Assembly: GCF_000015265.1 (NCBI RefSeq)
Contig: NC_008699.1
Span: forward strand, 3,658,001-3,722,000
Length of the DNA stretch: 64,000 nucleotides
Source: Nocardioides sp. JS614
GTDB taxonomy: Bacteria; Actinomycetota; Actinomycetes; Propionibacteriales; Nocardioidaceae
Reading direction: 5' to 3'
The position numbers and the translations under genes were made by a program. Shown here piece after piece: positions 58,387 through 64,000 of the stretch. Numbering within the stretch: the first letter of the stretch is position 1; each line of letters starts with the position of its first letter. The notes beneath the pieces are model-generated. The model was given only the letters and a program-made list of their open reading frames with translations, was not told the DNA's origin and did not search any database.

Positions 58387-59580
58387 ATGACTGACCTGCT
58401 CCCGACGCCCACCCGGTTCGGCTCCGACCCCGCGTGGGCCCGCCGCGCCGCGCGGCCGCTCCGCCTGGTCGCCGGTCGCCGCCCCGAGCCGACGCCGGCG
58501 GAGCTGGACCGCATGCGGGCCGCGCTGCTGCGCCGCGACGACGAGGCCCACGCGCTGGTCCGGGCGGTGCGCGAGGAGCACTCGGTGACGATGCCGCAGT
58601 TCCGCCAGGCCCTCGAGCACGGCATCGGGTCGGTGCCCGGGGCGCCGCCGGCGCTGCGCCGGTTCTTCGCGGTCGTGGACGCTCGCCCCGCGTGGGTCGA
58701 CGACGCGCTCCTCGACCGCGGCGCCCGGGCCATGCAGAAGCTCGGCTGGGACGGGTTCGACCTGCTCACCTGGGGCTCACTGCTGGGCGGCTACCGCTCC
58801 GCCGCCGCCCTGGAGCCCCTCGTGCGGTCCGGGCGGCTGCTCGGCGCGAGCACCGCCCGTCGTACGGCGGAGACGAGCCGCTGGTTCCTCGCCTGCATCG
58901 AGGACGACGGGATGCGGCGGGGCTCGGAGGGGTGGCGGCTCACCGTGCACGTGCGGGTGATGCACGCGTTCGTGAACTACCAGCTCGAGCAGGACCCCAC
59001 CTGGGACTGGGAGCTGCGCGGCACCCCGATCAACCAGTACGACCAGGCCAGCACGCTCGCCGTCTTCAGCACCACCCCCCTGCTCCAGGCCCGGTTGCTG
59101 GGCATCCGGGTCAGCCGCCGTGATTCACGCGCGGTCATGCACCTGTGGAGCTACATCGGCTGGCTGCTCGGGGTCGAGGACCACTGGCTGCCGCACACGG
59201 AGCAGGCCGGGCGGCGGATCATCTACCACCTGCTCGCCCACGACCCCGGGCCGGACGAGAGCAGCCGGGTGCTCGCGCGGGCCCTGGTCGACAGCCAGGC
59301 GGACGTGCCGGGCGGGGGGTGGCGCGGTGTCCTGGCCCGCGAGGCCGGGCTGAGCTCGGCGACCTTCCTCAACGGGCGCACCGGCATGCACGAGCTCGGC
59401 CTGCCCGCGCGGCTGCCGTGGTACCCGGCACTCCGCATCCCGGTGAATCTGCTGTGGACCCATCTAGTCGGCCGACTCCCCGGCGGCGAGGCCCTGGTGG
59501 TGCGCCGCGGGCGGCGCGGTCGCGACCGCCGGGTCCGGCTCCAGCACGGTCGGCTGGCCGAAGTACCACAGCCCGGCTGA
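58387..59580 (+). CDS. MpaB-family oxygenase (DUF2236, Lcp-related)
   Basis: A 397-residue protein of the DUF2236 family, which includes fungal MpaB and the b-type haem rubber oxygenase Lcp. Recognisable parts: FFAVVDARPAWVDDALLDRG, HVRVMHAFVNYQLEQDPTWDWELRGTPINQYDQ (with the family His) and SYIGWLLGVEDHW. No signal peptide is seen, so it is probably cytoplasmic, unlike secreted Lcp. Substrate unknown. Regulated by the divergent TetR (inference). Confidence 0.82.
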   Translation: MTDLLPTPTRFGSDPAWARRAARPLRLVAGRRPEPTPAELDRMRAALLRRDDEAHALVRAVREEHSVTMPQFRQALEHGIGSVPGAPPALRRFFAVVDARPAWVDDALLDRGARAMQKLGWDGFDLLTWGSLLGGYRSAAALEPLVRSGRLLGASTARRTAETSRWFLACIEDDGMRRGSEGWRLTVHVRVMHAFVNYQLEQDPTWDWELRGTPINQYDQASTLAVFSTTPLLQARLLGIRVSRRDSRAVMHLWSYIGWLLGVEDHWLPHTEQAGRRIIYHLLAHDPGPDESSRVLARALVDSQADVPGGGWRGVLAREAGLSSATFLNGRTGMHELGLPARLPWYPALRIPVNLLWTHLVGRLPGGEALVVRRGRRGRDRRVRLQHGRLAEVPQPG

Positions 59581-59616
59581 CGCACCCGCCACCGTCCGGC
59601 ACCGCTCGCGGGTGCG
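59581..59616 (+). terminator. hairpin after the MpaB gene
   Basis: CGCACCCGC (59581-59589) pairs with GCGGGTGCG (59608-59616) around an 18-base loop, starting directly after the TGA. Confidence 0.55.
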
Positions 59617-59690
59617 ACGTGCGCCACAACCCGAACGGCGTCCCGGACGGTAGCCTGCCCCGCGGAGATCAAGCCGAGAGCAGGAGACAC

Positions 59691-61463
59691 ATGACGGAGT
59701 CGAAGCCGCTACAGAAGGTCCTTGTCGCCAACCGCGGGGAGATCGCGGTGCGCGTGATCCGCGCGTGCAAGGACGCCGGCATCGGCTCTGTGGCGGTGTA
59801 CGCCGACCCCGACCGCGACGCGCTGTTCGTCCGCCTCGCCGACGAGGCCTACGCGCTCGGCGGGGCGACCCCCGCCGACTCCTACCTCGACATCGCCAAG
59901 ATCATCGCGGTCGCCGAGCAGTCCGGCGCCGACTCGGTGCATCCCGGCTACGGCTTCCTCGCCGAGAACGCCGACTTCGCCCAGGCGGTCATGGACGCCG
60001 GGCTGACCTGGATCGGCCCGCCGCCGGCTGCCATCGAGGCGCTGGGCGACAAGGCCAAGGCCAAGCACATCGCCGACAAGGCGAACGCCCCGTTGGCCCC
60101 CGGCACCAAGGACCCGGTCAAGGACGCCGACGAGGTCGTCGAGTTCGCGAAGGCCAACGGGCTGCCGGTCGCGATCAAGGCGGTCTTCGGCGGCGGCGGC
60201 CGCGGCCTCAAGGTCGCCCGCACCCTCGAGGAGATCCCCGACGCCTTCGAGTCCGCGGTGCGCGAGGCCGTCACGGCGTTCGGCCGCGGCGAGTGCCTGG
60301 TCGAGAAGTTCCTGGACAAGCCGCGCCACGTCGAGACCCAGTGCCTCGCCGACCAGCACGGCAACGTCGTCGTCGTCTCCACGCGCGACTGCTCGCTCCA
60401 GCGCCGCAACCAGAAGCTGGTCGAGGAGGCGCCCGCGCCGTACCTCACCGACGAGCAGCTGAGCGAGCTCTACGAGTCCTCCAAGCGGATCTTGAAGGAG
60501 GCCGGCTACTACGGCGCCGGCACCTGCGAGTTCCTGGTCGCCCAGGACGGCACCATCTCCTTCCTCGAGGTCAACACCCGGCTCCAGGTCGAGCACTGCG
60601 TGTCCGAGGAGGTCACCGGCATCGACCTGGTCCGCGAGATGTTCCGCATCGCGGCGGGCGAGGAGCTCGGCTACGACGACCCGGAGATCCGCGGCCACTC
60701 GATCGAGTTCCGCATCAACGCCGAGGACGGCGGCCGCAACTTCATGCCGGCGCCCGGCACCCTGTCGGCCTGGAGCCCGCCGAGCGGCCCCGGCGTCCGC
60801 CTCGACGGCGGCTACGAGAACGGCGAGACCATCCCCGGCTCGTTCGACTCCCTGATCGCCAAGCTGATCGTCACCGGCCGCGACCGCACCCAGGCGCTGG
60901 AGCGCTCACGGCGCGCGCTCGACGAGTTCGTCGTGGACGGCATGCCGACGGTCATCCCGTTCCACCGCGCGGTCGTCTCCGACCCGGCGTTCGTGGGCGA
61001 CGACGAGAAGTTCGACGTCTACACCCAGTGGATCGAGACCGACTTCGACAACCAGATCACGCCGTACGGCGGCGACGCGGCCGCGGGTGACGAGCCCGAG
61101 GACCGGCAGCGGGTCGTGGTCGAGGTCGGCGGGAAGCGGCTCGAGGTCGTCCTGCCGGGTGGTCTCGGCCAACTGGCCGCCGGTGCGGCCGGCGGCGCCA
61201 AGAAGCCCAAGCGCGCGGCCGGCAAGAAGGCCGGAGCGGCGGCCAGCGGCGATGCGGTCACCAGCCCGATGCAGGGCACGATCGTCAAGGTCGTCGTCGA
61301 GGAGGGCCAGCAGGTCGCCGAGGGCGACACGGTGGTCGTCATCGAGGCGATGAAGATGGAGCAGCCGCTCAAGGCGCACAAGGCCGGAATGGTCACCGGG
61401 CTCGAGGCCGAGGTCGGTCAGACCGTCGGCAACGGCGCAGTGATCTGCGAGCTGAAGGACTGA
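59691..61463 (+). CDS. accA: acyl-CoA carboxylase alpha subunit (biotin carboxylase plus BCCP)
   Basis: A 590-residue alpha chain. The biotin carboxylase domain occupies residues 1-450 (KVLVANRGEIAVRVIRA, HPGYGFLAENADFA, ATP-grasp GGGGRGLKVA, EVNTRLQVEH). A Lys/Ala-rich hinge (AAGGAKKPKRAAGKKAGAA) leads to a C-terminal biotinyl domain with Lys555 in EAMKMEQP. It resembles AccA3/PccA-type chains that serve several beta subunits. Strong AGGAG box. Works with AccD and AccE encoded at 45487-47519 and is biotinylated by BirA (inference from families). Confidence 0.96.
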   Translation: MTESKPLQKVLVANRGEIAVRVIRACKDAGIGSVAVYADPDRDALFVRLADEAYALGGATPADSYLDIAKIIAVAEQSGADSVHPGYGFLAENADFAQAVMDAGLTWIGPPPAAIEALGDKAKAKHIADKANAPLAPGTKDPVKDADEVVEFAKANGLPVAIKAVFGGGGRGLKVARTLEEIPDAFESAVREAVTAFGRGECLVEKFLDKPRHVETQCLADQHGNVVVVSTRDCSLQRRNQKLVEEAPAPYLTDEQLSELYESSKRILKEAGYYGAGTCEFLVAQDGTISFLEVNTRLQVEHCVSEEVTGIDLVREMFRIAAGEELGYDDPEIRGHSIEFRINAEDGGRNFMPAPGTLSAWSPPSGPGVRLDGGYENGETIPGSFDSLIAKLIVTGRDRTQALERSRRALDEFVVDGMPTVIPFHRAVVSDPAFVGDDEKFDVYTQWIETDFDNQITPYGGDAAAGDEPEDRQRVVVEVGGKRLEVVLPGGLGQLAAGAAGGAKKPKRAAGKKAGAAASGDAVTSPMQGTIVKVVVEEGQQVAEGDTVVVIEAMKMEQPLKAHKAGMVTGLEAEVGQTVGNGAVICELKD

Positions 61464-61486
61464 CGCTCGGCGCTAGGTTCGGTGGC

Positions 61487-61984
61487 ATGACCGAGCAGAG
61501 CCAGCCGCGGCTGCGCGAGCCGAGCCAACGGGTCAGCCCGCGCGCCCGGCTGATGTGGGGCCTCGGGGCCGCCCTCGAGGCGGGTGCGCTGCTGGTCGTG
61601 CTGGTGGTCACCGGGCCGGTGGGCGGCTGGCTGCCGCTGCCGTGGTGGGCGCTGGTGCCGGTCGCGCTCGGGGCGGCGGCGTACGTCGTGGTCGTGCCGC
61701 AATGGCGCTACCGGGTGCACCGCTGGGAGGTCACCGGGACCGCCGTCTACACCCAGACCGGCTGGTGGGCCCGCGAGCGGCGGATCGCGCCCATGTCCCG
61801 CATCCAGACCGTCGACCACGCCGAGGGGGCCATCGCTCGGCTCTTCGGGCTCGCGACGGTCACGGTCACCACTGCGTCGGCCGCCGGGGCACTCGAGATC
61901 GATGGCCTGGAGCGCGAGCGGGCACTCGCCCTGGTCGACGAGCTGACGCTGATGGCCGACAGCGTCCCGGGTGACGCCACGTGA
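61487..61984 (+). CDS. PH-domain (bPH2, YdbS-like) membrane protein
   Basis: A 165-residue protein with two membrane helices (GLGAALEAGALLVVLVVTG, WWALVPVALGAAAYVVVV) and one bPH2 domain (YRVHRWEVTGTAVYTQTGWWARERRIAPMSRIQTVDHAEGAIARLFGLATVTV). Its TGA overlaps the next gene's GTG. YdbS/YdbT pairs are widespread in Gram-positive bacteria; their function is poorly defined. Confidence 0.88.
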   Translation: MTEQSQPRLREPSQRVSPRARLMWGLGAALEAGALLVVLVVTGPVGGWLPLPWWALVPVALGAAAYVVVVPQWRYRVHRWEVTGTAVYTQTGWWARERRIAPMSRIQTVDHAEGAIARLFGLATVTVTTASAAGALEIDGLERERALALVDELTLMADSVPGDAT

Positions 61985-63456
61985 GCGACGACGCCGGCGC
62001 GGGCTGGCAGCGACCGGACCCCCGGATGCTGTTGGTCTATCCGGTCAAGGAGCTGGGGCGCTTCCTGCCCGTGGTGATCGGCGCCTTCGTCGCCGGTACG
62101 GCGTCCGGCGGCCCGGGCACGTGGTTGCAGCTGCTGGGCGTCGGGGTGCCCGTCGCCCTCGGCGTGCTGCGGTACGTGACGACGTCCTACCGGATCGCTC
62201 AGGGGCGGGTCGAGCTGCGCCGCGGCCTGCTGAACCGGCACGTGCTCTCCACCCCGCTGGACCGGGTGCGGACGGTCGAGGTCACGGCGCCGCCGGTGCA
62301 CCGGCTGCTGGGGCTGACCTCGGTGCGGATCGGCACCGGTACGGCGTCCTCGGACGAGGACGACCACCTGGACCTGGACGGGCTGCCGGCCGAGCGCGCC
62401 CGCCGGCTGCGCGCCGACCTCCTCACCGCCGGCACCGGCCCGGCCGAGGAGGCCGCCGTCACGGTCCTCGACCTCGACCCGGCATGGGTCCGGTACGCGC
62501 CGCTCACCAGCTCCGGACTGGTGCTCGCCGCCGGTGTGCTCGGCCTCGCCAGCCAGGTCGCCGACAGCCTCGGCGGGATCCGGGTCGACACCCAGTGGCT
62601 GTCCGACGGCCCCGGCGGCTGGTCCCTCTGGGTCGCCGTACCGCTCGGCGTGCTCGGCCTCGTCGCGGCCGTCGCGCTGCTCTCGATCGGGGGGTACGTC
62701 GTCAGCAACTGGGGCTTCCGGCTGACCCACACCGGGCCCGGTCGGGGCGGGGCGTGGCACCTGCGCCGCGGGCTGCTCACCACTCGTGAGACCACGATCG
62801 ACGACGTGCGGCTGCGCGGCGTGGTCGTGGGCGAGCCGATCGGGCTGCGGCTGGCCGGGGCGGCCCGTGCGTCGGCGATCGTCACCGGGCTCGACCGCGG
62901 CCGATCCGGATCCGCGGTGCTGGTGCCGCCGGCCCCGCGGGCGGTGGTCGAGCGGGTCGCCGGTGACGTGCTGCGCACCGCCGCGCCGCTCGACGCGCCG
63001 CTGGCCTGGCACGGCCCCCGGGCCCGGGCCAGGCGGTTCAGCCGGGCCCTCGGCCCCGCGCTGCTGGTCGCGGCGGTGGCGATCGTGCTGACGGCGGTCG
63101 CGGACCTGCCGCTCTGGCTGCCGGTGTTGGCGGCCCTCGGGCTGCCGGTCGCCGTCCTGCTCGCCGCCGACCGCAGCGCCGCGCTGGGGCACGCTCTGGT
63201 CGACGGCCACTTCGTGGTGCGCTCGGGCAGCCTGGACCGCCGCCGGGAGGCGCTCGAGGTGGACGGCGTCATCGGCTGGAACCTGCGGTCCACGTGGTTC
63301 CAGCGCCGCGCCGGGCTGACCTCGCTGGTCGCGACGACCGCCGGCGGCCGGCAGTCCGTGGCCGCCCTCGACGTCCCCGAGGAAGCCGCCGTCGCCCTGG
63401 CCCTGGCGGCGACGCCCGATCTGCTCCGGGCCTTCGTCACCGCGCCGCCGCGCTGA
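61981..63456 (+). CDS. PH-domain (bPH2, YdbT-like) membrane protein
   Basis: A 491-residue protein with several membrane helices in pairs and three bPH2-like repeats, for example SYRIAQGRVELRRGLLNRHVLSTPLDRVRTVEVTAPPVHRLLGLTSV, a second beginning SNWGFRLTHTGPG and a third near the C-terminus (GHFVVRSGSLDRRREALEVDGVIGW). GTG 61981 overlaps the upstream stop (GTGA), so the YdbS-like and YdbT-like proteins are made together and probably form a complex. Confidence 0.87.
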   Translation: MSDDAGAGWQRPDPRMLLVYPVKELGRFLPVVIGAFVAGTASGGPGTWLQLLGVGVPVALGVLRYVTTSYRIAQGRVELRRGLLNRHVLSTPLDRVRTVEVTAPPVHRLLGLTSVRIGTGTASSDEDDHLDLDGLPAERARRLRADLLTAGTGPAEEAAVTVLDLDPAWVRYAPLTSSGLVLAAGVLGLASQVADSLGGIRVDTQWLSDGPGGWSLWVAVPLGVLGLVAAVALLSIGGYVVSNWGFRLTHTGPGRGGAWHLRRGLLTTRETTIDDVRLRGVVVGEPIGLRLAGAARASAIVTGLDRGRSGSAVLVPPAPRAVVERVAGDVLRTAAPLDAPLAWHGPRARARRFSRALGPALLVAAVAIVLTAVADLPLWLPVLAALGLPVAVLLAADRSAALGHALVDGHFVVRSGSLDRRREALEVDGVIGWNLRSTWFQRRAGLTSLVATTAGGRQSVAALDVPEEAAVALALAATPDLLRAFVTAPPR

Positions 63457-63510
63457 CCGGGCGACACGTCTCGTCTCAGCGTGCGCAGGGCGGACGGAGC
63501 GGTGTCGGCT

Positions 63511-63516
63511 TATACG
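63511..63516 (+). promoter_or_regulatory. -10 element close to the pyc start
   Basis: TATACG lies only 8 bp before the pyc ATG, so transcription would begin at or very near the start codon and give a leaderless or very short-leader mRNA. No ribosome binding site is visible, consistent with this. Confidence 0.45.
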
Positions 63517-63524
63517 GTGTGCGC

Positions 63525-64000
63525 ATGTTCTCCAAGGTCCTGGTCGCCAACCGCGGCGAGATCGCGATCCGGGCGTTCCGCGCCGCCTACGAGCTCGGCG
63601 CGCGCACGGTGGCCGTCTTCCCGTACGAGGACCGCTGGTCCGAGCACCGGCTCAAGGCCGACGAGGCCTACGAGATCGGTGAGCGCGGCCACCCGGTACG
63701 CGCCTACCTCGACCCCGAGGCGATCGTCGCGGTCGCGATCCGCGCCGGCGCGGACGCCGTCTACCCCGGGTACGGCTTCCTCTCGGAGAACCCCGCCCTC
63801 GCGGAGGCGTGCGCGAACGCCGGCATCACCTTCGTCGGCCCGACCGCCGACGTGCTCACGCTGACCGGCAACAAGGCCCGGGCGATCGCGGCGGCGACGG
63901 CCGCGGGGGTCCCGACCCTCGCCAGCGTCGAGCCGTCCACCGATGTCGACGCGCTGGTGGAGTCCGCCGGGGAGCTGCCGTACCCGCTGTTCGTGAAGGC
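63525..64000 (+). CDS. pyc: pyruvate carboxylase, N-terminal part (runs off the window)
   Basis: The first 158 codons of a biotin carboxylase domain. MFSKVLVANRGEIAIRAFRAAYELGARTVAV is common to the superfamily, while FPYEDRWSEHRLKADEAYEIGERGHPVRAYLD is the pyruvate carboxylase form, distinct from the acyl-CoA carboxylase alpha chain at 59691. Anaplerotic oxaloacetate formation is the expected role. The rest of the gene, including the carboxyltransferase and biotinyl domains, lies beyond the window. Confidence 0.88.
   Translation, partial: MFSKVLVANRGEIAIRAFRAAYELGARTVAVFPYEDRWSEHRLKADEAYEIGERGHPVRAYLDPEAIVAVAIRAGADAVYPGYGFLSENPALAEACANAGITFVGPTADVLTLTGNKARAIAAATAAGVPTLASVEPSTDVDALVESAGELPYPLFVK

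Overview
The window is very GC-rich, gene-dense bacterial DNA with frequent GTG starts and many start/stop overlaps of one to four bases. It carries paired clpP1-clpP2, an acyl-CoA carboxylase with a small epsilon subunit, mreBCD-mrdA-rodA next to ndk-folC, and a 13E12-type HNH remnant. This points to an actinobacterium, most likely a Nocardioides relative (inference; no rRNA is present). Almost all of it reads as chromosomal core. The accessory material is one small inserted cassette and a few scars.

Layout. 48-6287 (minus): rplU-rpmA, rne with a structured leader, a DUF2344 protein and an AlkZ-like winged-helix protein. 6338-8850: an MFS exporter, then a cassette (RHH-type toxin-antitoxin pair plus NUDIX hydrolase) bounded by 59-bp direct repeats of the 3' end of the next gene. 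8763-10999: radical SAM protein and a small ORF. 11072-17608 (minus): ndk, mreB, mreC, mreD, mrdA, rodA, the rod-shape elongation machinery. 17684-21514: a flavin-binding oxidase-like protein divergent from a MocR/PdxR-type regulator, then DUF4233 and folC. 21581-26262: alcohol dehydrogenase, GNAT and an unusual type 2 valyl-tRNA synthetase on the plus strand. 26280-33162 (minus): a Gly/His-rich membrane-anchored protein, clpX, clpP2, clpP1, an SRPBCC protein, a lipase-like hydrolase, tig, tRNA-Pro and tRNA-Gly.

33274-36621 (minus): PP2C phosphatase, Nei-type glycosylase, rpiB and an HSL-family esterase. 36756-40808 (plus): a tightly overlapping alr-like/ddl/histidine kinase/response regulator operon. 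40819-45436 (minus): purE, purK, an orphan winged-helix protein, a class III nucleotide cyclase, a PH-domain protein and birA. 45487-49934 (plus): accD, accE, a processive family 2 glycosyltransferase and a lipoprotein. 50014-54123: an HNH remnant, a response regulator with a long Q/P-rich linker, a GH6 lipoprotein and a DHA2 exporter. 54190-58317: TetR, maf, GtrA, acyl-CoA dehydrogenase, a lactate-dehydrogenase-type remnant and a second TetR. 58387-64000 (plus): MpaB oxygenase, biotinylated carboxylase alpha chain, two PH-domain membrane proteins and the 5' part of pyruvate carboxylase.

Functional themes are cell-wall elongation and D-alanine supply, ATP-dependent proteolysis with trigger factor, biotin-dependent carboxylation (birA, accD, accE, accA, pyc) and signal transduction. 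The best candidates for something unusual are the alr-like/ddl/two-component operon, the cassette that replaced the 3' end of a radical SAM gene, the type 2 valS at a rearranged clpX-folC junction, mutually exclusive hairpins in the rne leader, and the glycosyltransferase/GH6 neighbourhood.
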